The translations under genes and the position numbers were made by a program. Positions 23,952 to 31,195 of a stretch of DNA of 39,196 bases are shown one piece after another (position 1 is the first letter of the stretch; each line of letters starts with the position of its first letter). The stretch spans positions 1 through 39,196 of the forward strand of contig JAFRQH010000038.1 in NCBI GenBank assembly GCA_017428725.1, read 5' to 3'. The DNA comes from Bacteroidales bacterium. GTDB taxonomy: Bacteria > Bacteroidota > Bacteroidia > Bacteroidales > UBA932. The notes beneath the pieces are model-generated. The model saw only the letters and a list, made by a program, of their open reading frames with translations, was not told the DNA's origin and ran no database searches.

Positions 23952-24947
23952 TTAGTCGTTCAGGGAGAAGCGCTTGAATGCGACGACCTTGGCGTCCTTG
24001 TCCACGGCGGCGATCGCCTGGGCGACGGTCTTCTTGTCGTCGGCCATCTGGTACTCCTGCTCGGTCAGGGTGTTCTCCTTGAGGAACTTCTGGACACGGC
24101 CGTTGGCGATGTTCTCGACCATCTGGGCGGGGAGGTTCGCGGCCTTCTCGGCACCGACGGTCTTGATGATCTCGCGGGCCTTGTCGGCCTGCTCGGGCGT
24201 GATCCAACCCTTGGCGGTGTTGGACTCGATGTGGTCCTCGCTGTCCACGTGGGCGGGGTTGATGCCGGCCTTCTTGAGGGCGGCGTCGACGGCCTTCTGG
24301 ACCTGCTCTTCCTTCGTCTTCTCGACGGCGACCTTCTTCTCGTTCTCAAGCACCTCGGCCGGGCAGTCTGCCGGAGAGATGGAGACCGGGTTCATGGATG
24401 CGACCTGCATCACGACACCCTTGGCGAGGTCGGCGGGGACTTCCTTGTTGAAGCCCACGAGGGCGCCGAGCTTGCCGTTGAGCGTGTGGATGTACTCGAC
24501 CACGAAGGGAGCCTCCACGAGCGCGTAGTAAGCGAGCACGTGCTTCTCGCCGGTCTTGCCGGTCTGGGCCTCCACGGCCTCGGCGACGGTGTAGCCGTCA
24601 GCCATCTTGCAGGCCTTCAGGCCCTCAAGGTCGGCCGGGCAGTTCGCGATGGCCACGTCGGCGATCGCGTTGGCGAGATTCTGGAAATCGGAGTTGCGGG
24701 ACACGAAGTCGGTCTCGCAGCCGAGGCAGACGAGAATCGCCTTGCTGCCGGCCACGCGGGCCTTGACCGCACCCTCGGAAGTCTCGCGGTCCGCACGCTT
24801 GGCGGCCACGAGCTTGCCCTTCTCACGGATGATGCCCACGGCCTTCTGGAAGTCGCCTTCGGCTTCCTCGAGGGCCTTCTTGCAGTCCATCATACCGGCA
24901 GAGGTCATCTTCCGGAGTTTCATTACATCTGCTGCAGTAATAGCCAT
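23952..24947 (-). CDS. tsf: elongation factor Ts
   Basis: EF-Ts recycles EF-Tu by exchanging GDP for GTP. The N-terminal UBA-like region and signature are present (ITAADVMKLRKMTSAGMMDCKKALEEAEGDFQKAV), followed by ETDFVSRNSDFQNLA. At 331 aa it is about 50 residues longer than the E. coli protein, as in other Bacteroidetes. It is the last gene of the rplM-rpsI-rpsB-tsf operon, 30 bases after rpsB. Confidence 0.97.
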   Translation of the reverse strand: MAITAADVMKLRKMTSAGMMDCKKALEEAEGDFQKAVGIIREKGKLVAAKRADRETSEGAVKARVAGSKAILVCLGCETDFVSRNSDFQNLANAIADVAIANCPADLEGLKACKMADGYTVAEAVEAQTGKTGEKHVLAYYALVEAPFVVEYIHTLNGKLGALVGFNKEVPADLAKGVVMQVASMNPVSISPADCPAEVLENEKKVAVEKTKEEQVQKAVDAALKKAGINPAHVDSEDHIESNTAKGWITPEQADKAREIIKTVGAEKAANLPAQMVENIANGRVQKFLKENTLTEQEYQMADDKKTVAQAIAAVDKDAKVVAFKRFSLND

Positions 24948-24977
24948 AATGTTTCTTGCTTTATATCAATGGAACGA

Positions 24978-25787
24978 TTATTCGGCCGCTTCTGCCTTCT
25001 CTTCGGCGTCGCGGGTGCCCTTGCGGGCGCGGAGCTTGCGGGCGGCGGGCTTTGCAGCCTCCTCAACCACCTCCTCGGCAGCCTCCTTGTCCTTCTCGAG
25101 CTTACGCTCCTCAAGGCCCTCCTGGATCGCTGCGCAGAGGACGTTCACGATGCACTCGATGGACTTCGTGGCGTCGTCGTTGGCCGGTATCACATAATCA
25201 ATAGGGGTGGGATCGCAACAAGTATCAACCATTGCGAATACCGGGATGTTGAGGCGGTTGGCCTCCTTGACGGCGTTGGCTTCCTTCTGCACGTCGATGA
25301 CGAACAGGGCGGAGGGAAGGCGGCTCATGTCGCGGATGGAGCCGAGGTTTTTCTCGAGCTTCGCGCGCTGACGGTCGACCTGCAGACGCTCGCGCTTGGC
25401 GAGTTTCTCGAAGGTGCCGTCCTCTTTCATCTTGTCGATGGTGGACATCTTCTTGACGGCCTTGCGGATCGTCGGGAAGTTGGTCAGCATACCGCCGGCC
25501 CAGCGCTCGGTGATGGAGGGCATGTTGACAGCGGTGGCCTTCTCCTTGACGAGGTCCTTGGCCTGCTTCTTGGTGGCGACGAAGAGGATCTTGCGGCCGG
25601 ACTTGGCCAGCTGTTTCATCTCCTCGGCAGCCTCATCGATCTTGCCGATGGTCTTGTGCAGGTCGATGATGTGGATGCCGTTCTTCTGGTCGAAGATGTA
25701 CGGCGCCATCTTGGGGTTCCACTTACGGGCCAGGTGGCCGAAGTGAACACCTGCATCAAGCAATTCCTGGAAATTTGTGCGTGACAT
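24978..25787 (-). CDS. rpsB: 30S ribosomal protein S2
   Basis: The product starts MSRTNFQELLDAGVHFGHLARKWNPKMAPYIF and contains LFVATKKQAKDLV, ERWAGGMLTNF and IPVFAMVDTCCDPTPIDYVIPANDDA, all diagnostic of S2. From the ATG at 25787 it is 269 aa, with a Glu/Lys/Ala-rich C-terminal tail (about 225-269) beyond the conserved domain. The open frame upstream to 25898 is part of the structured leader, not protein. Confidence 0.97.
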   Translation of the reverse strand: MSRTNFQELLDAGVHFGHLARKWNPKMAPYIFDQKNGIHIIDLHKTIGKIDEAAEEMKQLAKSGRKILFVATKKQAKDLVKEKATAVNMPSITERWAGGMLTNFPTIRKAVKKMSTIDKMKEDGTFEKLAKRERLQVDRQRAKLEKNLGSIRDMSRLPSALFVIDVQKEANAVKEANRLNIPVFAMVDTCCDPTPIDYVIPANDDATKSIECIVNVLCAAIQEGLEERKLEKDKEAAEEVVEEAAKPAARKLRARKGTRDAEEKAEAAE

Positions 25788-25966
25788 TTGTTTGTCTGTG
25801 TGTTTTGTTTTTGTAACTGTCCCCTTGCGGGGTCTCTTTTCATCAAGGCGGAGTAGCGGAGCCTGGTCCGGTCTCCAACCTTTTCCGCAGCGCGGCAACT
25901 TCCCGTCTCGGTCCTCACGGACACCGGAAGTTTAGAACCGCGGCTGTGCCGTAAAACGGGCAGTAA
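25788..25966 (-). promoter_or_regulatory. structured intergenic leader of rpsB (candidate S2 autoregulatory RNA)
   Basis: The 179 bases between rpsI and rpsB contain no gene but can form several stems in - strand order: ACTTCC/GGAAGT enclosing GTCC-GTGA-GGAC, then CCGC-GCT-GCGG, then CCCC-GCAA-GGGG with a GNRA tetraloop. An A-rich single strand follows, leading to the ATG. Ribosomal protein leaders of this kind are common in bacteria. I cannot say whether this matches a known RNA family. Confidence 0.6.
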
Positions 25967-26356
25967 CTAACGTTTACTGAACTGGAAGCGGCGGCGTGCA
26001 CCCGGCTGGCCCGGCTTCTTGCGCTCGACCTCGCGTGCATCGCGGGTGAGGAAACCGGCGGCCTTGAGCGCAGAACGGTAAGCTTCACGGTCCAGCTCGC
26101 TGAGAGCGCGGGCGATACCGAGACGGATGGCCTCAGCCTGACCTTTGATGCCACCACCGACGATGGTGACCTTCACGTCAAACTGACCCTGCGTGCCGGT
26201 AACTTCGAACGGCTGGTTCACGATGTAACGGAGGGACTCGAGGGCGAAGTAGTTCTCGAGGGGACGGCCGTTGACCGTGACATTGCCTGCGCCGGGAGCG
26301 AGATAAACGCGAGCGACGGCTGCTTTACGTCTTCCAAGGGCGTGTGTTTGTTCCAT
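25967..26356 (-). CDS. rpsI: 30S ribosomal protein S9
   Basis: The 129-aa protein has the S9 features [57 protein letters not shown] and ends in the conserved SKR tail that reaches the P-site tRNA. It starts 9 bases after rplM ends. Confidence 0.98.
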   Translation of the reverse strand: MEQTHALGRRKAAVARVYLAPGAGNVTVNGRPLENYFALESLRYIVNQPFEVTGTQGQFDVKVTIVGGGIKGQAEAIRLGIARALSELDREAYRSALKAAGFLTRDAREVERKKPGQPGARRRFQFSKR

Positions 26357-26365
26357 TTGCTCTGT

Positions 26366-26818
26366 TTAAATTTCGTCCAACTTGATAACTTGAGGGTTCT
26401 GGGCCTGGTGCGGGTGCTCCGGACCTGCGTAGATGAACAGGTTGCCGAGGAGGTCGGCACCAAGACGGGTCTTGGGGAGCATACCCTTCACTGCTCTCCT
26501 GACGAGTTCGGTGGGCTGCTTCTCGAGGATCTCCTTCGGGGTCGTGAACCGCTGTCCGCCGGGGTATCCGGTGTAGCGGGTGTAGACCCGGTCGGTCATC
26601 TTCTTGCCGCTGAGGGCGACTTTCTCCGCATTGACGACGATGACGTTGTCACCACAGTCAACGTGCGGAGTATAACCCGGTTTGGTCTTGCCACGGAGGA
26701 CAAGCGCCACGCGGGAAGCGAGACGACCAAGAGCGAGATCAGTCGCGTCAATGACAACCCACTTCTTGTCAACAGTCGCTTTGTTAAGCGAAACAGTCTT
26801 GTAGCTTTGTGTGTCCAC
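26366..26818 (-). CDS. rplM: 50S ribosomal protein L13
   Basis: The 150-aa L13 has KKWVVIDATDLALGRLAS, GDNVIVVNAEKVALSGKKMTDRVYTRYTGYPGG and the AVKGMLPKTRLG motif. It is the first gene of the rplM-rpsI-rpsB-tsf operon, with a promoter at 26876-26906. Confidence 0.98.
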   Translation of the reverse strand: MDTQSYKTVSLNKATVDKKWVVIDATDLALGRLASRVALVLRGKTKPGYTPHVDCGDNVIVVNAEKVALSGKKMTDRVYTRYTGYPGGQRFTTPKEILEKQPTELVRRAVKGMLPKTRLGADLLGNLFIYAGPEHPHQAQNPQVIKLDEI

Positions 26819-26849
26819 TGTCTTGATCTTTAATTAGTTAATAAAAATT

Positions 26850-26876
26850 GCGATCCCTACACAAAATAGGGGTCGC
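26850..26876 (-). terminator. terminator-like hairpin after sdhC, abutting the rplM promoter
   Basis: The arms GCGACCCCT and AGGGATCGC pair with one mismatch around a 9-nt loop and are followed by AATTTTTATT on the - strand. The 5' arm touches the rplM -7 element, so the hairpin is more likely the sdhC terminator than part of the rplM leader. Confidence 0.6.
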
Positions 26877-26906
26877 AAAGGTAAGGATTTATTCTGAAAA
26901 AACAAA
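26876..26906 (-). promoter_or_regulatory. rplM: Bacteroidetes-type promoter of the rplM operon
   Basis: -7 TACCTTTG at 26876-26883 and -33 TTTG at 26903-26906 are separated by 19 bases, the best-formed promoter in the window. The leader to the ATG at 26818 is roughly 50 nt. Confidence 0.75.
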
Positions 26907-26913
26907 ATCTGCG

Positions 26914-27654
26914 CTACGCAAGCGTGGCGCCCCAGCCCCAGTGGGCCTGGTAGAAGCCGTTGAGGGCCGTCAGCACGAAGAGCAGCACGATGAGGGTGGC
27001 GACGATCACGCCGATCACCTTGACGCGCTTGAACCAGGTCTTGCCGCTCCAACCCACGGTCTGGAACATGCTCCAGAAGCCGTGTACGAGGTGAAACCAG
27101 ATGGCGGCGAACCACACGAGGTAGAAGGCGAGGACCCACCACTGGCCGAAGGTCGCGACCAGCAGGCAGTAAGGATTGTTCTCGTACGTGCCGATGCCGA
27201 ACATCTCGGGGAGCTGCATCTTGGCCCAGAAATGGGACAGGTGGAAAGCGAGCAGGCCGAGGATCACGACGCCCAGCACGAGCATGTTCTTGGCGGACCA
27301 GGAGTCCGTGGCGGCTTTGCTGGCCACCTCATAACGCTTCCATCCGCCGCGGGCCTTGATGTTCTCGTAGGTCAGCCAGCATCCATAGAGGATGTGGACC
27401 AGGAAACCGAGCGCAAGGACCGGGACCATGATGGAGATCACGGGCGTGGACATGAAGTCGCAGCCGAGCTTGAACAGGCCGTCCCCCTTGCTGAACAGGG
27501 CTTCGTCCGCGGCGGCCATCCCGAACTTGCCCGTGAACGTGTCGATCACGGAGAAGAAATTGATAACCCCGTGCAGGAGCAGGAAGATGATCAGGAAGGC
27601 GCCGCTGACCGCCTGGATGAATTTCTTGCCGATGGAAGAATTGAAGATGAACAT
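26914..27654 (-). CDS. sdhC: fumarate reductase/succinate dehydrogenase cytochrome b subunit
   Basis: The 246-aa protein has five membrane helices and the conserved His positions of the di-heme cytochrome b family (LLLHGVINF, LVHILYGCW, LAFHLSHFW, WFHLVHGFWS). It begins FNSSIGKKFIQAVSGAFLIIFLLLHG as in Bacteroides FrdC/SdhC. It would anchor the flavoprotein and iron-sulfur subunits and pass electrons from menaquinol. The flavoprotein and iron-sulfur genes, normally directly downstream, are not here: the gene is followed by a terminator and the ribosomal operon. The ATG at 27654 is preferred to 27705 because a -7 element lies between them. Confidence 0.93.
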   Translation of the reverse strand: MFIFNSSIGKKFIQAVSGAFLIIFLLLHGVINFFSVIDTFTGKFGMAAADEALFSKGDGLFKLGCDFMSTPVISIMVPVLALGFLVHILYGCWLTYENIKARGGWKRYEVASKAATDSWSAKNMLVLGVVILGLLAFHLSHFWAKMQLPEMFGIGTYENNPYCLLVATFGQWWVLAFYLVWFAAIWFHLVHGFWSMFQTVGWSGKTWFKRVKVIGVIVATLIVLLFVLTALNGFYQAHWGWGATLA

Positions 27655-27682
27655 CGTGTTTGGTTTTATCTGGTCTAGACTG

Positions 27683-27690
27683 CAAATATA
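27683..27690 (-). promoter_or_regulatory. -7 element TATATTTG of sdhC
   Basis: Full match to TAnnTTTG with a leader of about 25 nt to the ATG at 27654; it also excludes the upstream start. Confidence 0.5.
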
Positions 27691-27722
27691 GCCCGAATCT
27701 TGCAAGTTTCATAATTTTCGAA

Positions 27723-27730
27723 TATTTTTG
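27723..27730 (+). promoter_or_regulatory. -7 element TATTTTTG of pyrH-frr
   Basis: Full match to TAnnTTTG, about 24 nt before the pyrH ATG, divergent from the sdhC element 33 bases away. Confidence 0.5.
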
Positions 27731-27754
27731 TTCTCCATTGAAAGGCACGAAACC

Positions 27755-28453
27755 ATGAGAGTATTGCTGAAACTGAGCGGTGAGAGCCTGGGCGGCCCCG
27801 CAGGCAAGGGAATCGACGAGAAATACCTTGTCCGTTATGCCCGTGAGATCGTGGAAGCCGTCAAGGCCGGCCACCAGGTAGCCGTGGTCAACGGCGGCGG
27901 CAACATTTTCCGCGGCCTGCAGGGCGTGGGCAAGGGCTTCGACCGCATCACCGGCGACCGGATGGGGATGCTCGCGACCGTGATCAACTCGCTCGCCATC
28001 GCCGGCGCGATCCGCAGCTTGGGCGTCGAGGCCGAGGTGTTCACCGCCACCCCGATGGCCCCCGTAGCCCATTATTACCGCAAGGAGGACGCCGTGGCCC
28101 TGCTGGAGCGGGGCGGCGTCGCGCTCATCGCCGGCGGGACGGGCAACCCGTTCTTCACCACCGACAGCGGCGCTGCACTGCGCGCCCTGGAGATCGGCGC
28201 CGACGCCCTCCTCAAGGGGACGCGCGTGGACGGCGTCTACACCGCCGACCCCGAGAAGGACCCCACCGCGACGCGCTATACGGAGCTGACCTTTGCCAAG
28301 GCCATCGCAGACAAGCTCAAAGTGATGGATATGACCGCCTTCGCCCTGTGCGAGCAGGGCCCCGTGCCCATCATCGTCTTCAACGTCGAGCAGGACGGCA
28401 ACCTGGCACGCCTGTTGAACGGGGAACCGGTCGGCACGATCGTACACGCTTAA
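27755..28453 (+). CDS. pyrH: UMP kinase
   Basis: PyrH phosphorylates UMP to UDP with ATP. The 232-aa product has MRVLLKLSGESLGG, VVNGGGNIFRG, DRMGMLATVINSLAI, GGTGNPFFTTDSGAALRALE and KGTRVDGVYTADP, all typical of the amino acid kinase-fold bacterial UMP kinase. It forms an operon with frr (16-base gap), the common bacterial arrangement. Confidence 0.97.
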   Translation: MRVLLKLSGESLGGPAGKGIDEKYLVRYAREIVEAVKAGHQVAVVNGGGNIFRGLQGVGKGFDRITGDRMGMLATVINSLAIAGAIRSLGVEAEVFTATPMAPVAHYYRKEDAVALLERGGVALIAGGTGNPFFTTDSGAALRALEIGADALLKGTRVDGVYTADPEKDPTATRYTELTFAKAIADKLKVMDMTAFALCEQGPVPIIVFNVEQDGNLARLLNGEPVGTIVHA

Positions 28454-28469
28454 TAATCAAAAACCGCAT

Positions 28470-29039
28470 ATGTTAACTGAAAGAGCCAAGGAAATCCTGG
28501 AGCAGACTGACTCCAAGATGCAGGAAGCCCTGATCTTCCTCGAAGAAGACCTCAAGACCTACCGTGTCGGCAAGGCCAATCCCGCCATATTCAACAACGT
28601 GACCATCGACTACTACGGCACGGCCACTCCGCTGCACCAGGTGGCATCCATCTCCGCACCGGACGTCAAGACCCTCGCCCTGCAGCCCTGGGAGCGCAAC
28701 CTCATCCCCAAGATCGAGAAGGCCATCCTGGACGCCAACCTCGGACTGACCCCGCACAACAACGGCGAGATCATCCGCTGCACCGTCCCGGCCCTGACCG
28801 AGGAGCGCCGCCGCGACCTCATCAAGAAGGCCAAGGGAGCCGGCGAGAATGCCAAGGTCGTGGTGCGCAACGCCCGCCGCGACGGCATCGAGCTCCTCAA
28901 GAAAGCCCAGAAGAACGAGGGTATGTCCGAGGACACCGAGAAAGAGGCCGAGGCCGAGGTCCAGAAGATTACGGACAAGAACGTCAAGAAGGTCGACGAG
29001 ATCGTCTCCGCCAAGGAAAAGGAGATCCTGACCGTCTAG
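28470..29039 (+). CDS. frr: ribosome recycling factor
   Basis: RRF splits the post-termination ribosome together with EF-G. The 189-aa protein has the three-helix-bundle pattern and motifs YRVGKANPAIFNNVTIDYYG, PLHQVASISAPD, PWERNLIPKIEKAI and EERRRDLIKKAK. The stop is 12 bases from the convergent lpxK stop, with no hairpin between them. Confidence 0.97.
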   Translation: MLTERAKEILEQTDSKMQEALIFLEEDLKTYRVGKANPAIFNNVTIDYYGTATPLHQVASISAPDVKTLALQPWERNLIPKIEKAILDANLGLTPHNNGEIIRCTVPALTEERRRDLIKKAKGAGENAKVVVRNARRDGIELLKKAQKNEGMSEDTEKEAEAEVQKITDKNVKKVDEIVSAKEKEILTV

Positions 29040-29051
29040 TCCGGACGCCCC

Positions 29052-30176
29052 CTACACCCCCGCGATGAACTCGGTGAAGGCTTCCCGCTCCTCGTCGGAG
29101 AGGAAGTCCACCGTGATCGGTACGTAGAAGAGCCGCTCACGCAGGCTCTCGGGCATTCCCGTATAATCCAACAAGCGCTGGGCATCCTTCTCCGTGGTGG
29201 CGATGGCCAGCGTGGGATTCTTGTCCACCAGCTCCTGCAGGCGGTTGATGTCCTTCCACGTGTAGCGGTGGTGGTCCGGGAATGAGAAGCGCTTGACGAT
29301 CTTGTAGGTGTCGCTCAGGTAGGCGCGCAGCGGCCCGTCCGAGGCGATGCCGGTCACGAGCGCCACCTTCTTGGCATAGGAGAAACGGGGCTCGGAGGTG
29401 GAATAGACCCCCTTGATATCGCCATAGTGGATGCTGGTGAAGAGGACCAGCAGGCGCCGGCCGTTCGGGGCCGTGGCCTCGCAGGCCGAGGGCAGGAAGT
29501 CGGTGAAGCCCATCTGCTCCACGAACTTGACCTTCTCGAAGACGTCCATCTGGGCGGGACACTTCGTGATGATGACGGCATCCGCGTCGTAGATGCGCTC
29601 CGGCAGGTCGCGCAGGCGGCCCAGCGGCAGGAGCAGATCCTTGTGGACGGGGCGGCTCCAGTCCACCAGCACGACGCTGCGCGTGGCCTTGAGCTTGCGG
29701 TACTGGAAGGCGTCGTCCAGGATGATGTATTCCGCGGGCGGGAAATCCCGGTTCCAGCATTTCTTGGCGTACTTGCGTCCCGCGAGCTTGTCGGGATGCA
29801 CCAGCAGGTCACAGCCTTCGACGCGGTTCTCGTCCACGGCCACCGTCACGCCCGGGAACTTCTTCTTGATCTGGAGCGGCTCGTCGCCGAAAGCCTCCGC
29901 ACTGCCGGAGGCGATCACCTGCTGGAACCCTGTACTGTCGCGTCCGTACCCGCGCGACAGCACGGCCAGGCTGCGGGCGCCCCACTCCTCGTGCTGCTGC
30001 AGCAGGCGGAGGACCATCTCGACGTGGGGGGTCTTGCCGGTCCCGCCGACCGTGACGTTGCCGATGCAGAGCGTAGGCACCTCGGCGCCGGCGGCCTTGC
30101 GGCCGGTGCGGCTGTAGTAGCGGTCGCGCAGGCGGAGGACCATATAATACGGGAAGAGAAGGTACTTGTCAATCAT
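29052..30176 (-). CDS. lpxK: tetraacyldisaccharide 4'-kinase
   Basis: LpxK adds the 4' phosphate to the lipid A precursor at the inner membrane. The 374-aa protein has an N-terminal membrane-associated helix (LLFPYYMVLRLRDRYYSR), the P-loop VGGTGKTPH and SRGYGRDS, EYIILDDAFQYRKL and VVLVDWSRP. Its start overlaps the 3' end of dus by 8 bases, so the two are coupled. Confidence 0.95.
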   Translation of the reverse strand: MIDKYLLFPYYMVLRLRDRYYSRTGRKAAGAEVPTLCIGNVTVGGTGKTPHVEMVLRLLQQHEEWGARSLAVLSRGYGRDSTGFQQVIASGSAEAFGDEPLQIKKKFPGVTVAVDENRVEGCDLLVHPDKLAGRKYAKKCWNRDFPPAEYIILDDAFQYRKLKATRSVVLVDWSRPVHKDLLLPLGRLRDLPERIYDADAVIITKCPAQMDVFEKVKFVEQMGFTDFLPSACEATAPNGRRLLVLFTSIHYGDIKGVYSTSEPRFSYAKKVALVTGIASDGPLRAYLSDTYKIVKRFSFPDHHRYTWKDINRLQELVDKNPTLAIATTEKDAQRLLDYTGMPESLRERLFYVPITVDFLSDEEREAFTEFIAGV

Positions 30177-31164
30177 ATCGCTGTTCTATTGAATCCAGAA
30201 TCTCGTGCAGTTCCGCCACGTCCAGGGTCGTCACCATCCGCATCCGGGTCTCCTTGAAGTCGGGCAGGCCCTTGAAGTAGCAGGACAGGTGGCGGCGCAT
30301 CTCGTAGATGCCGCGCGGCTCGCCTTTGTACGCAAGGGAAAGGGCGAGGTGGCGGCGGGCGATCGCCACCTTCTCGGAGACGGACGGCGCGGGCATCGGC
30401 TCGCCGTGCTCCAGGAAGTATTTGATCTCGCGGAAGATCCAGGGATGGCCGTACGTCGCCCGGCCGATCATGATGCCGTCCACGCCGTAGCGTTCGAAGG
30501 CTTCGCGGGCCGACGGACCGTCGGTGATGTCGCCGTTGCCGATGATGGGGATGTGCATCCGGGGATTGGCCTTGACCGCGCCGATCAGGGTCCAGTCGGC
30601 GGCGCCTTTGTACATCTGGCAGCGGGTGCGGCCGTGGATCGTGAGGGCCTGGATCCCGGCGTCCTGCAGGCGCTCGGCCAGCTCCACGATAATCTTGCTG
30701 CCCTCGTCCCAGCCCAGGCGGGTCTTGACTGTCACGGGCTTGCCGACCGCTTCCACGACGGCCTTGGTGATGGCCACCATCTTGTCCGGCTCGCGCATCA
30801 TCCCGGAACCGGCGCCGCGGCCGGCGATCTTGCTGACGGGGCAGCCGAAATTGATGTCCACCAGGTCGGCGCCGTGGCCGCCGGCGAGCTCGGCCGCGCG
30901 GTCGGCCATCCGCGCCGCCTCGACCATCGCTTCCGGATGCTGGCCGTAGATCTGGATGCCCACGGGCGCCTCCTCCTCGAGAGTCTTCATCTTGGCGATG
31001 GTCCGGGGCACGTCACGGACCAGCCCGTCGGAATTGACGAACTCCGTGTAGACCATGTCCGCGCCCTGCTCGCGGCAGAGCACGCGGAAAGAGACGTCCG
31101 TGACGTCCTCCATCGGCGCGAGCAGCAGCGGGCGCTCCCCCAGGTCCAACGTGCCTATCTTCAT
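30169..31164 (-). CDS. dus: tRNA-dihydrouridine synthase (DusB-like)
   Basis: This FMN enzyme reduces uridines in tRNA. The 331-aa protein has LLLAPMEDVTDVSFR, DINFGCPVSKIAGRGAGSGMM with the catalytic Cys, PVTVKTRLGWD, LTIHGRTRCQMYKG and IIGNGDI, and a C-terminal helical domain. The ATG at 31164 is used; the slightly longer reading would need a TTG at 31173 that overlaps the -7 element. Confidence 0.94.
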   Translation of the reverse strand: MKIGTLDLGERPLLLAPMEDVTDVSFRVLCREQGADMVYTEFVNSDGLVRDVPRTIAKMKTLEEEAPVGIQIYGQHPEAMVEAARMADRAAELAGGHGADLVDINFGCPVSKIAGRGAGSGMMREPDKMVAITKAVVEAVGKPVTVKTRLGWDEGSKIIVELAERLQDAGIQALTIHGRTRCQMYKGAADWTLIGAVKANPRMHIPIIGNGDITDGPSAREAFERYGVDGIMIGRATYGHPWIFREIKYFLEHGEPMPAPSVSEKVAIARRHLALSLAYKGEPRGIYEMRRHLSCYFKGLPDFKETRMRMVTTLDVAELHEILDSIEQRYD

Positions 31165-31170
31165 ATTATG

Positions 31171-31178
31171 CAAAAATA
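31171..31178 (-). promoter_or_regulatory. -7 element TATTTTTG of dus-lpxK
   Basis: Full match to TAnnTTTG, 6 nt before the dus ATG. The opposing element for the aminopeptidase starts only 5 bases away. Confidence 0.55.
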
Positions 31179-31183
31179 ATAAT

Positions 31184-31191
31184 TATATTTG
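31184..31191 (+). promoter_or_regulatory. -7 element TATATTTG of the M24 aminopeptidase
   Basis: Full match to TAnnTTTG, 4 nt before the ATG at 31196; divergent from the dus element. Confidence 0.55.
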
Positions 31192-31195
31192 TGAT

